Origin: Brachypterus glaber
Lineage: Eukaryota > Arthropoda > Insecta > Coleoptera > Kateretidae
DNA: 64,000 bases
Direction: 5' to 3'
NCBI GenBank assembly: GCA_958510825.1
Contig: OY294049.1
Coordinates: forward strand, 20,515,536 to 20,579,535
Under the pieces are notes generated by a model. It was not told where the DNA came from. It saw only the letters and a program-made list of their open reading frames with translations, and did not search any database. Shown here piece by piece: positions 46,959 to 58,462 of the stretch. Position 1 is the first letter of the stretch; the number at the start of each line of letters is the position of its first letter. A program made the translations under genes and the position numbers.

Positions 46959-47588
46959 CAGGGTTATTCAGAAATAAGTTCGAGAAATTTAAGAGGTAAT
47001 TCTACGTTAAAAAATAGGAAAAAAATCTCTATATAGGTTATTCGGGAAGTGAGCTCTAAGGGAGCTGTGGCCCTTCGAAGATTGACATTGAATGGGGAAC
47101 AAAAAAAGCATCAATAAAATTTTAATGCTGCTGGGCGATTCTTCATTTAAAACTAAGAAAAAAAGTATTCTTCACCAAAAACCTAAATTTAATATTAAAG
47201 GAGCAATAGCCTTTTAAAAAGTAACATTTTTAGTGGCATAAAATGTTACTTCCTCCTCACTGCATTTTTTTTAACGGTTGCTCCTACAGTGTTACACTTT
47301 ACGGCATTTTCTATGTATTTTTACTCAAGGAATCTATATTTTTACCAAAAATCCAAAAAAATATACATAAAAAAAAATAAATCAACATAAACTTATTGCC
47401 CTTATTAATACTAGAATACATGCAAAAGCTCGTGACTCTAGCTTAAAGGGTACAAAAATTAATTAAAAATCTTATTTTTATTGCAATTTTAAAGAGCCAT
47501 AGCTTCTTAGGACTTATTTCCGGACCAACCTTTACATGAACTTTTTCATGTTTTTTAAATTTATCGAACTTATTTCTGAACGACCCTG
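46959..47588. mobile_element. 630-bp MITE CAGGGTTATTCAGAAATAAG
   Basis: CAGGGTTATTCAGAAATAAG then TTCGAGAAATTTAA at the left matches the complement of the right end (CAGGGTCGTTCAGAAATAAG then TTCGATAAATTTAA). Sequence to the right, 47590-47700, is homologous to 4975-5095. Confidence 0.7.
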
Positions 47589-48448
47589 TTACGTTATATT
47601 CAAGTAATAAATTGAAGTTTGTATAAGTTACCAGTCATTATGTACTGAGTTGATTAGTACCAGAAATTGATAATTAGTTTTTTAAGATACCTACGAGGTT
47701 TTCAATTCAATTCAATTTCAATTTCCTTTACAAAATCAGCTGATATGATAAAATTATAAAACTAACGAAAAAAATCTTATTATCAGGTCTATATATCATT
47801 CTTCCCTTGTTGTCCTAAAATGAATAAAATCAGGAAATTTCCTCTACTGAAAAATATATCAGTCGCATCTGTTATCTTTGCCCAACTTAGGTAAAAACTT
47901 GTTCATATACGTCCTGCTGTTTTCTTAAAACAATAAAGGATACGGCCTGAGGCATAAGTGTCTTAAAGAAAATAGTAGAACTTTCTTACACTTATTTCCT
48001 CGTTTTGTAATTTCGACACAAATTTCTTTTCTCTACTTTCAGTTGCGTTTTTATTGCTATAACTTTCTTATTTCTTTCTAGAAATACTTCTGTTTCTTTA
48101 TAAAACTTAAGGTATATAAGTTATAGGTCTCATATCAGATTTTTATCACTACCTATTATACTTTATTGCATTTTTAATTAATTAAAAATTAATTAATTCT
48201 ATATATGATGAATTTAATTAATATATCTATTTGCGTTTCATAATTACATTTTTATAATTTTGGTGTGCGTGTTAAAATAAGCTTTATAATTATTCTAAAG
48301 CAGTTTTAGTAACTGTTTTTATTAATTATAACACAGTTGTAGGGATTTTTTTTTTGTTCATAAGTTGGTAAAAAAACCAAATGAAAATTATTAGAAATTT
48401 CTAAATAAAAATACTTGTTTCTGTATTCAACAGTAATGATCTAAAATA
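47589..48448. other. Non-coding stretch
   Basis: Only the family remnant at 47590-47700 is recognisable. Confidence 0.4.
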
Positions 48449-48930
48449 CACTGCCCAGTAAAAGAGCTTTCCCAATGGATTTTTTATTATCAGATTCACT
48501 TTCAACAACCTCAAAAACCCCAATATAACAATTTTCACGAAAACTACCCCCACCCCTTAGGGGTGAAATTAGAAAAAAGTATTTTCAGATTCATATTCGT
48601 CGACCCCAAAAACCCCTATATACCAATTTTGAAGAAAATATTAATAATATTGAAGAATATCCTCACCCCATCAGATTTCAATTTCAAATTTTTCTAAAAA
48701 AAAATGTACATTTCCCTATTTGCCCCCCTTGCCTCACCTCAATGTTTACCAAAAAACAATCGCGAGGGAGAACTTTTGGTATCATACATGTATGCCAAAT
48801 TTGGACAGACCGATCGATCGACGGAACGACAATTTTTTTTTTGCTCGAAATTGATTTATATCGGCATAAAAGTCATAAAACTCAAAAATACACAAAATAG
48901 CTAAAACTCTTCTAATATCTGCCGAAATTT
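48449..48930 (+). mobile_element. Subrepeat element with CACTGCC end, copy C (short)
   Basis: CACTGCCCAGTAAAAGAGCT, then only two or three subrepeats, then GAGAACTTTTGGTATCATAC, GACAGACCGATCGATCGACG and GCTCGAAATTGATTTATATC. It is homologous to 18528-19437 with fewer internal units. Confidence 0.7.
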
Positions 48931-49124
48931 AAATAGTACAATACAAAAAACTAATAAAAAATCCAGTACTTACTGTATTTTATCCTGGACGGTTTTTGTC
49001 AAAAGCTTAACCCAACTTTTAAAATCTCTTGTCAAAATGATATGATGTTGTAAAATTTACGATTTAAATACCTCCCTTGATAAATCCTATTAATCCTTTT
49101 TAAAAAATTTCGGCAGATATATTA
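48913..49124. mobile_element. 212-bp inverted pair ATATCTGCCGAAATTT
   Basis: ATATCTGCCGAAATTT at 48915-48930 and its complement at 49108-49121. It overlaps the end of copy C, so either it inserted there or it marks that element's true terminus. Confidence 0.5.
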
Positions 49125-50128
49125 ATAAATATGTATGTTTTGTGTTGTTTTCTGTGTGATTTTGGGCTGTGTTTGAGTTTGTGTAGGTTCAGTTCAAGTT
49201 ACTCACAGGTAAGTCTCGAAAGCTAGAAGTGAAGGTGCTCGTCTGGTAGGATGAAAGCATTTGAGATACCTTTATACTGGAGTAAATTTTAACTCTTCCT
49301 AATTAACTTTTATTTAAAATGAATGAATTAAAAATTCATTTAAAAATTTAAAAGTTTGAAACTAAATTTGTAATGAAAAAAAAAACAAATGAAAAACTTT
49401 AAATTTTATATTGTAACCAATATAAATATATTGAATTCCCCAAATCAGCAATATTGAAATTATTTAAAACCAAACCAAAACAAAACGCACAAATAGATAA
49501 CATGATATAAGGAACTCTTTCCATAAGACACTTGGCTCACTCCTCCGTTGAAAACTCCGCGTTCGTTGCTAGCTTAATATTATATGAAATTTTTAAAATA
49601 TAATATTTTATATTATATGAAATTGAAACTGACCAGCTGATTTATTTTATCTTTTCTATATTCTAATTTTTTCGTTCTTATAAATTTTAAAATTGAAAAT
49701 GTTTATATTACCATATTTCTATTTATATTAATGTTAAAGTAAAGTAATATATATTTGCTGAAGCAAGATTTTGAATATATTAATTTTCACATAAATCACA
49801 AAGATATATAGGTAGAACTTCATAACTGTAAAAGCACAATTTCATAGTATTTGTACAATCCCAATTAAAATGCCTGAATATCCCACATTCAAGTTGAAAT
49901 GATGTATAGTATTACCACAATATTTTATGATAAAAACATTAATTGTTTGAGAAATATCAAATTTTAGTTGTAAACAGAAAATTAGAACTACACAAAAAAA
50001 AGCATGTTAATTTAACCCATAGACAAAATAAACAAATAGATTGATTTTTGACCGTCTGCGCATACTTCTGCGTCCCGACTAAATGCGTCCTCCATTGATT
50101 CCAATTGTCCAACATAAAGTAAAAAAAT
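49125..50128. other. Non-coding stretch with a GC-rich patch at its end
   Basis: A perfect donor-like ACAGGTAAGT lies at 49206-49215 without a supported exon. Positions 50050-50096 form a short GC-rich island that on the minus strand reads through as coding-like sequence. Confidence 0.4.
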
Positions 50129-50140
50129 ATATATTTTATG
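50129..50140 (+). repeat. Target-site duplication, left copy
   Basis: ATATATTTTATG is repeated exactly at 52196-52207 on the far side of the LINE. Confidence 0.8.
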
Positions 50141-52195
50141 GACGTGGGTCCAAAAACTGCCAGAAAGGGCTTAGCACAGGGTTCTATATTAAGCCCAGTC
50201 CTGTTCAATATTTACTTTCAATCTTTACAACACGAAGCAGTACTAGAATGTAAAATTATACAATATGCGGACGACATTGCGGTCGTTGTATCGGGGAAGG
50301 ACCCTCAGGCCCTCGTCGATGCGATGAACGCAACGTTGAACAAAATAAAATTATGACTTTGGCACCACGGGTTAGATATAGCTAAAAATAAAAGCGCGGC
50401 AATATTATTTCGAAAAACTAGAAGAACCCCACCCATGGAAATAATTAAAATAGGAAATTACGACATACCACTCAAAACATCCATTAAATACCTTGGGGCT
50501 ATTCTGGATAGCAAGCTAAATTGGGCCCAGCATATAGACATGTGCTGCATAAAAGCAAAAAAAAGGTATAAATCTGATAAGGGCTATATGTGGGAAAAAT
50601 TGGGGATCAGACCCCAAAACACTCCTTTTACTATACAAGGCACTTGCCCGGCCACATTTGGAACATGGAAGTATTCTTTTTTTTAGGGTCCCAAAATCTA
50701 AACTAAAACAGTTAGAAACTGTCCAGAATTATGCCCTAAGGGTATGCCTTGGCCTAAGACGAAGTACCCCAGTAAATGTCCTATTAGCAGAAACGGGCGA
50801 ATGTCCACTTTCATATAGGAGAAATATATTGGCGTCAAAGTTCGTAGGGAAAAACTTATCGATACAAAACAATCCAATCCTGCCCATCCTATTGGATCTG
50901 TACGGATCATACAATAACCAGGGTCCCTATTGGAGATCAAAACAACCCCCTCCCATTTTATCCGCAATGGACTCATACTTAGACTACCAAAGACACATCT
51001 CGAAATCAGATACTTTTCCTATATTTAAAGAAAACCTTGAACATTTGATAATTAAACGAAAAATATTCCTAGCACCTCTAGAAAAAGACAAAAACAATCG
51101 AGAATTTTTCAAAGAAATCGTGGCTAATAACTGGGGGGATTTTACTTCTGTGTATACAGATGCTTCGAAAAGTCTGGATGGTGTTGGCGTGGGGATCTAT
51201 ATACCAACAAAGAATATATCAATATCAAAAAAACTCAGTAACTTCATAACAATATGTACAGCAGAAACAGTTGCAATCTTAATAGCATTAAGGGAGATAT
51301 CGGATAGTCAGGGGGAGAAATACGTTTTTTTTGTAGATTCTAAGCCGGCCCTATTTAGGGTATGTAACCCGGTAACGTCGTTCAAGACAGATAAAATGGT
51401 ATTGGAAGCAAAAAACATAATATATAGATTGGAAGAAAATGGAAACACGGTGAAGTTCTGTTGAGTACCCAGCCATACTGCGATAGAGGGTAATGAAAGG
51501 GCGGACCGCCTAGCTGCGGTGGGGACAACGGCGATACACGAGGTGACACCTCCAATATCATGGTTGGAGTTCGAGGCGGAAGCAAAAAGGACAGAGATAC
51601 AGAGATGGAAAGTAAAATGGAGAGAAGATGTTCAAACTGCAGGTCGTTTCTATTATACTCACACTAACACTTGGAGCACATACCCTTGGTTCTGGAACCT
51701 AAATTTATCGAGAAGACATGTAACATTACTATGTAAATTAAGAAGTGGACACTGTAGGACTAAAGCACACCTTCACAGAATGAAACAAGTAGATTCTCCA
51801 AATTGCGCATGTGGACATCGAACACATCATATTAGAATGCATGAATTACACAGTAGATAGAAACACATTGTTTAACCGCTTAGCAACAAATTTAGAATTT
51901 CCCTGCAACATCCAAACCTTATTTCATAATCCAAGTCCGGTAGTGGTTGCAATCATTGTAGATTTTTTTGAAAAAATTCGAGTGGCAGTGTAATCCTCTA
52001 TCATCTCTTTCATTTCTGAGACTTACCGCTGGTACCCCTCTGCCAAAATAAAAATAACAATTAGTGAAAAATAATAAAAATAAAACCGAAGTTACAAGTA
52101 ATTTGTGCGGTAGTGAAGTCAAATCCCGCGGGTGAAATTGGCGGAAACGTATATACAAGGCCAATAACAAATAGGAAAGAAGAAGAAGAAGAAGA
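50141..52195 (+). pseudogene. 5'-truncated non-LTR retrotransposon (RT + RNase H, I/R1-like group)
   Basis: The element starts inside the RT domain with KGLAQGSILSPVLFNIY, then QYADDIAVVV with the catalytic Asp pair, then SIKYLGAILDSKLNW. RNase H follows with all four acidic positions visible (VYTDASK, TAETVAI, FVDSKPAL, NERADRLA). A C-terminal CxC...EHIILEC zinc-binding region closes it. Breaks are TGA at 50354-50356, a frameshift near 50565, TGA at 51462-51464 and a frameshift near 51815. The 3' UTR ends in (GAA)n at 52177-52195. A 12-bp duplication flanks it, so the 5' truncation arose at insertion. The apparent ATG at 50138 belongs to the target duplication. It is inactive but fairly young. 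Confidence 0.9.
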
Positions 52196-52207
52196 ATATA
52201 TTTTATG
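52196..52207 (+). repeat. Target-site duplication, right copy
   Basis: ATATATTTTATG directly follows the (GAA)n tail. Confidence 0.8.
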
Positions 52208-52639
52208 TTGGTAACACTGTGTTGCGTTAGATAGGAATATTTTCTTTGTTAGAGATGTGTCTTTTCATTTCACTTCAGTAGTCAGTAAAAGTTTCTTTTT
52301 GTCGTTGTTTTGTTGCAACAGTTTGTTATATATGTAAAAACTAAATCAATATGTTATACTACACAGATATTTATTTATTTTTACCAGTAATTAAAATATA
52401 AAAATATAATTCTTCGCATACACCTCTAACATATTCGTGCAACAGGTTAACATAACCTAATTTATGTATGTTTTGAGTTTGTTTTCGAGGTTTTTTTTTA
52501 CGCGTTTGGTGTTTTGTGCTAGAAGGGTGATCATTTTATTTTATTATAGAATATATAATAGAGTTTTTAAACTTTTAAAGTCTTTCTGTGTTTTTTGTAT
52601 TTTATAGTGCTTTTTTAAATAACTAGTAAAGTCTTTGCA
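52208..52639 (+). promoter_or_regulatory. Possible upstream region of the THAP-like exon
   Basis: This would hold the promoter and 5' UTR if 52640-52713 is a first exon. TCAGTAGTCAGT near 52275 is initiator-like. No TATA box at a suitable distance stands out. Confidence 0.25.
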
Positions 52640-52713
52640 ATGACGTGTTTTATAAAAAGTTGTAGAAACATAAAACGACTGCTACCTGCAGACAGCAGTA
52701 TCATATTTTTTAG
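52640..52713 (+). CDS. Probable first coding exon of a THAP-domain protein (partial)
   Basis: ATG opens 24 codons plus two bases, reading MTCFIKSCRNIKRLL and ending SSIIFFR at a consensus donor, TAG|GTAAGTT. THAP domains are C2CH zinc fingers that bind DNA. They begin with M, then C-x4-C followed by Asn, then a short loop and an F-x-x/F-F-R-F-P stretch. All these pieces are present here with the usual spacing. In human THAP1 the first exon also ends about 24 codons in, before the Phe-Pro. The remaining Cys-x2-His pair and AVPTIF box should lie in later exons, which I could not find in the window. The foldback at 53632 would sit in the first intron. It may belong to a host gene or to a P-element-type transposase. 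Confidence 0.5.
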
Positions 52714-53631
52714 GTAAGTTTAATTTTTTTTAATATAACATAAGAAAACATTAAAAAGTAAGGTTATGTCGTTTATTTATTTACATTTTACCCACTAATT
52801 TAAATTTCCCGGCTAATTTCTGACGTAACTTCCGATCAAAATGGAGGACTCGTAAATTTATATATAACCTTGGGATGACAGCTCATCTATGTTCTTTGTC
52901 TATGATTTAACCATATGATATGGTAAATCCAACACTTAATTTGATTCAACAATACCGTATGCTTAAGTTAACCATATAATGTTTAATTTAACTATACTTT
53001 GGTTGTTAACCATAGCATATATTCCTATATCTGCAACTCAATTAAAATATTGTTTTATAAATAATTTAATTTTATCTGACTTTTCTTTCTATTTTTTTTA
53101 TAAGTCATGTTTTTTGATATAACAAAATAGAATAATAATAGTTAAACTTTTAACTAAACTTTGCTCTTATAAGCACAAAATAGTGTGATTGTTTTTGACA
53201 TGCAACTAACTAAGGAAATAAAAAGCTTTTCTAGCAAATGTTTTTTTTTTCTGTTTTTACTTTTTCTCTATTGATCTACTTTAATTTAAATTACATAAAA
53301 CTTCTCGCCACATAAACGAGTAATTAGTTAATATTTCCACAGTATAATTAGAATATATTTAAAACAAAGTTTTTATTTTTGAATTTTGTTACAAAAACTT
53401 TTTTTAGATTAATTAAAAGTTTTCCTGTAGTTTTGTTTCTATTTTAAAATATTTTTCAATACTGTAACTAAGTTTTCTAAAACTTTTTATGTGTGTTAAA
53501 ATTAATGTTAATTTTAATAATTAAAACAAGGTTTTAAAACAAATAAAAATGTTTTTCATCCAATTCATATAGATAATAAGACAATTAATAACTTTATTTT
53601 AAATAAATAAACTCATTAATAACACAGGTCA
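52714..53631 (+). other. Non-coding; first intron if the THAP exon is real
   Basis: Starts GTAAGTTTAATTTTTTTTAA. No further exon was recognised. Confidence 0.3.
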
Positions 53632-56313
53632 ACATTTAGTATGGAAAAAAACACCGGACCAGACCCAGGTACCCAGGGGTTTTTGGGGCCACTGATTTCG
53701 ATGCAGAGGTCGGTCAAGCTCTATCACATCAGATTCAAGGTCAATTAAAGGTCAAACTGAGAAAAGGTGGTTGAAAAAATCTGAAAAAAGTCATGCATAC
53801 CTTTTTAGGGTCGCTGATTCCGATGCTAAGGTCAGTCAAGCTCTATCACGTCAGTTTCAAGGTCAAATGAAGGTCAAACTGAGAAAAGGTGGTTGAAAAA
53901 ATCTGAAAAAAATCATAAATAAGTTTTTGAGGTCGCTGATTCCGATGCTAAGGGTGTTCAAGCTCTATCACGTCAGTTTCAAAGTCATTTGAAGGTCAAA
54001 CCGAGAAAACATCTGAAAAAAATCATATAAAGGTTTTTGAGGTCGCTGAGTTCAAATCCGGTGTTTGCTTATCCTTAAAAGGCATCCAAAGATCGTTGCA
54101 AGGTCATTACTAGAAAATTTTTAGGTTAATTAGTGAGGAGAATATGTCAAAAAAATTTGTATAAGTTCAAAATATCAAAATATTTAAACCAAGTTTTTTC
54201 AAAAACGTGCCATTTCAGGCTAACTTTTTTTTCATATTTTGATAGTACCATGTGTTGGGAAAAAAAGCATATCAAAAAAAAACCTGGGCGATTTTGAGAG
54301 TTTTTTTTAAATCGACAATTACTATTTTTTTTTCCTGTTCTTAAGTTAAACTGTCTTATTGGTAGAATAAAACATATTTTAAAAATAAAATTTATTGATT
54401 TTGAGCATACATAGGGATAAAACAAGCCACTAATGTTATCTAGAAAATTAGTGTTTGTCGCAATATGGCGCACAACCTTGAAACTTAGATAACAAGGTCA
54501 AACTGAGAAAAGGTGGTTGAAAAAATCTGAAAAAAATCATGCGTAAGTTTTTAGGGTCTCTGATTCCGATGCTAAGGTGACTCAAGCTCTATCACGTCAG
54601 TTTCAAGGTCATATGAAGGTCAAACTCAGAAAAGGTGGTTTAAAAAATCTGAAAACATCATAAATAAGTTTTTAGGATCTCTGATTTCGATTCTAAGGTC
54701 AGTCAAGTTATCACGTTAGTTTCAAGGTCATTTGAAGATCAAACTGAGAAAAGATGGCTGAAAAAATCTGAAAAAAATCATAAATAAGTTTTTGATGTGG
54801 CTGATTCCGATGCTAGGGGCGGTCAAGCTCTATCTGATGTTTTCAGATTTTTTCAATCACCTTTTCTCAGTTTGACCTTAATATGACCTTGAAACTGATG
54901 TAATAGAGCTTAAATGACCTTAGCATCAGAATCAGCGACCCTAAAAACTTATGTTTGATTTTTTTCATATTTTTTCAACCACCTTTTTTCAGTTTGACCT
55001 TAATATGACCTTGAAACTAACGTGATAAAGTTTGAGTGACCTTAGCACCGAAATCAGCGACCCTAAAAACTTATGTATGATTTTTTTCAGATTTCTTCAA
55101 CCACTTTTTCTCAGTTTGACCTTAGTGTGACCTTGAAACTGACGTGATAGAGCTTGACTGACCTCAGCATCGGAATCAGCGACTCTAAAAACTTATTTAT
55201 GAATTTTTTCAGATTTTTTCAACCATCTTTTCTCAGTTTGACCTTCATATGACCTTGAAACTGACGTGATAGAGCTTAAATGACCTTAGCACCGGAATCA
55301 GCTACCCTGAAAACTTAGGTATGATTTTTTTCAGATTTTTTCAACCATATTTTCTCTGTTTGAACTTTAAATGACCTTGAAGCTGACGTGATAGAGCTTG
55401 ACTGACCTTAGCATCGGAATCAGAGACCCTATAAACTTATTTATGATTTTTTTTAGATTTTTTCAACCACCTTTTCTTAGTTTAACCTTCATATGACCTT
55501 GAAACTGACGTGATAGAGCTTGAGTGACCTTAGCATCGGAATCAGCGACCCTAAAAACTGCCGTATGATTTTTTTCAGATTTTTTCAACCAACTTTTCTC
55601 AGTTTGACCTTATTATCTAAGTTTCAAGGTTATGCGCCATTTTGCGACAAACACTAATTTTCTAGATAACATTAGTGGCTTGTTTTATCTCTATGTATGC
55701 TCAAAATCAATAAATTTTATTTTTAAAATATGTTTTATTCTACCAATAAGACAGTTTAACTTAAGAACAGGAGAAAAAATAGTAATTGTCGATTTAAAAA
55801 AAAACTCTCAAAATCGCCCGGTTTTTTTTTGATATGCTTTTTTTCCCAACACATGGTACTATCAAAATATGAAAAAAAAGTTAGCCTGAAATGGCAAGTT
55901 TTTGAAAAAACTTGGTTTAAATATACCTATTGATATTTTGAACTTTTTTTGACATATTCTCCTCACTAATTAACCTCGAAATTTCCTAGTAATGACCTTG
56001 CAACGACCTTTGGATGCCTTTTAAGGATAAGCAAACACCGGACTCGAACTCAGCGACCCCAAAAACTTATATATGATTTTTTTTCAGATGTTTTCTCGGT
56101 TTGACCTTCAAATGACTTTGAAACTGACATGATAGAGCTTGACCACCCTTAGCATCGGAATCAGCGACCTCAAAAACTTATTTATGATTTTTTCAGATTT
56201 TTTCAACCACCTTTTCTCAGTTTGACCTTCATATGACCTTGAAACTGACGTGATAGAGCTTGACTGACCTTAGCACCTGGGTCTGGTCCGGTGTTTTTTT
56301 CCATACTAAATGT
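53632..56313. mobile_element. 2.7-kb foldback element made of about 120-bp monomers
   Basis: Outer ends ACATTTAGTATGGAAAAAAA then CACCGGACCAGACCCAGGT are inverted at 56275-56313. Each arm is a run of monomers: GTCGCTGATTCCGATGCTAA, TCAAGCTCTATCACGTCAG, TTTCAAGGTCA, then AAGGTCAAACTGAGAAAAGG and GGTTGAAAAAATCTGAAAAA. Orientation flips near 54840. A non-monomer segment (54040-54490) recurs inverted at 55615-56060. The right arm has more monomers than the left. Reading frames at 54147-54473 and 55632-55832 are mirror images of one segment and not genes. Confidence 0.9.
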
Positions 56314-57303
56314 TTAATTCGCACCTGGTTTTTACTTTACAGATTAAAAAAATAATTATTTTACACACCTAATTTTAACTTTTCAAATTATTTTTTCTTA
56401 AATGTCATTAAAATTTTTAATAAAAATATGAATTTCCAAGCTATCTATTTGATAAAACTTTGTATCTCACTCGTGAGTAAACTAATATTGCCCTCTCTAA
56501 AACTAACCAACTCGGCCTACAGTCTTGTGGATTAATTTTCTCATGAGTAAAATCCTTTTTTACTGTATCGTACCATAATTTCCTTTTTAATATCCTCTTT
56601 TAAATATTTTGACACAAACACACCGTTCTCCTAAACAGCTTTATCTTTCAAAATCTATCAAAATAAAGATAATATTCCCTCTTTTATGTCAAATCAAGGT
56701 TATTCTTCTCCTTCGTCTTCTTCCTCTCCTTCTTTTTCTTCTTGTTTTTCTTCTTCTTCTTTTACTCCTTTTTCTTCTTCTTATACGAATTGTTGTGCAA
56801 TACATAATTAAAGATTCCATGTAGTTATTCAAAAGCTTACATTCAATAAAAATAAAAAGAAGTTCCTCTTAATGGGTTGAAGTAAAAATAAATAGTTGAC
56901 ACCGAGGCTGATCCTTTAAATACAGTGTCAGACAATAAATAATATTTCTGCCATTTTATCACATGAAAATTGAATTTAATACTTCTCAATGTGCTTCAAT
57001 TTGCAAATGTGTATATGAAACTGCATAAAAAAATGCATAAATCATTAAAAACTACCTTACCATATCGTAACAAGCTGTTATTTTCAGCAAATAGATTATT
57101 TATAGCGAAAGTTTCGCAGAACATTTTAAAAACATATTAGCAACTTTAATGTATTACAACACAATACCAAGCTGAAAGTTTTGTATAGGTTTCTGTTTCA
57201 CTTACTTTTTTATTATTCAATAGTTTTTAATTACCTATAAATATAATTTATTAATTTATTTTTGATAACAAAAAAGATTTATTTATTAAACCCAATTTAA
57301 TTA
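56314..57303. other. Non-coding stretch with a pyrimidine tract
   Basis: Positions 56467-56510 are homologous in inverted orientation to 38526-38575. A (TTC)n-like tract follows at 56700-56783. No gene is supported. Confidence 0.4.
56700..56783 (+). repeat. Imperfect (TTC)n tract
   Basis: About 80 bp almost entirely T and C (CTTCTTCCTCTCCTTC, TTCTTCTTCTTTTACTCC). Such a homopurine-homopyrimidine run can form triplex DNA. Confidence 0.85.
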
Positions 57304-58458
57304 CACTAGGCAACAAATCGCAACTTTTTTTTTGCCTCGATCGGAAAGTAAATTTTTCTTACTAATTCGAGGGCGTAGAATCCGAATCTGACCTTAGAAA
57401 TATTATAGCACCTAAAATTTTTGAGATATAAGTTCAGGTAATAATGACGTTTTTTTTCAAAATCTTTAAAAAAAAGAGTAGAATTTTGAAAATTTTAGTG
57501 TATATTAAAAAAAATAGGAGGAATTCAAAAATCTATATGTCAAGAACCTACTGTCAGAGTAAGTACGCGAAAAAGGTTAAAATGAAAGGGCAGAGTTTAC
57601 TTAATTGCTCATTTGTGGCAAAACTATCAAATTTTTTTAAAAACTTTATAAAACTTAATTTGTAGGTTATAAAATTCTCTACAAAAATATTTATACAAAT
57701 ATTTTTTTATTTTGCTTAGTTTGTTCCTAAAAAGTAAATAAATGAAAAAGATATATATTAAGGTACACAGTGTAAACTTTTTTCCCGAGCCCAAAAAATA
57801 TATTTTTCTTATCAATTTAAAGGCGCAGAATCCAAATTTGACCTTAAAAAAAATTCACCACGTCTTATTTTTTAGATTTTAGTACATGCAATTATGCCAA
57901 TTTAAAAATAATTTATAAAACAAAATATTGTGTATTTTGTTTTGTTTTTTTAATGGTTCTACATCATAAAAATGTTACTTTATTACATAAGAACCATAAT
58001 ACGTAACATTTTTTTAGTTCATTTTTGACCCCCTAGTAATGATTATTGGCAATTTTTAGCATGAGTACGTGGCGATAAGCTTGTCCCCTTATGCACTCTT
58101 CTTCTTACCCTCCACCCCTACTTAGTTTTGTCACATTATCCATTTTTTTTTAATATTTTTTTTTTATAATATCCCTATTTATTCTACCTATGAATTTAAA
58201 GTTTATATGTTTTAAGTTGAGTATTTTTTAACTAATATTGAGTCGCCGAATCCAAATTTGTCCTTGGAATATTTTTGTCTCCTATGATTTTAGAACAAAA
58301 GAGGGATAAAATAATGATTTTTTAACATTTTGATCTTATTTTTCTCAGAAAACTTAGGTAATAGAAATATTCCAGGCCAGGCCAGATTCGGTTTCAGCTA
58401 CAAAAAATTAGTTAAAAAACATATCTCCAATCGGGGCAAGAAACCGTGTTGCCTAGTG
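57304..58458. mobile_element. 1.15-kb CACTAGGCAAC element flanked by TTA (CACTA-like)
   Basis: CACTAGGCAAC and its complement terminate the element, with TTA at 57301-57303 and 58459-58461. Internal copies of the shared motif are AGAATCCGAATCTGACCTT near 57378, AGAATCCAAATTTGACCTT near 57826, CCGAATCCAAATTTGTCCTT near 58245 and an inverted one near 58385. The short frames inside are AT-driven. Confidence 0.8.
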
Positions 58459-58462
58459 TTAT

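Noticed and set aside
49206..49215. Perfect ACAGGTAAGT splice donor
   Set aside because: No exon with coding signal or start codon precedes it; it could be a 5' UTR exon but nothing else supports that.
54147..55832. Matching frames of 108 and 66 codons on opposite strands
   Set aside because: They are the same segment in the two arms of the foldback; similarity comes from the inverted repeat and not from protein conservation.
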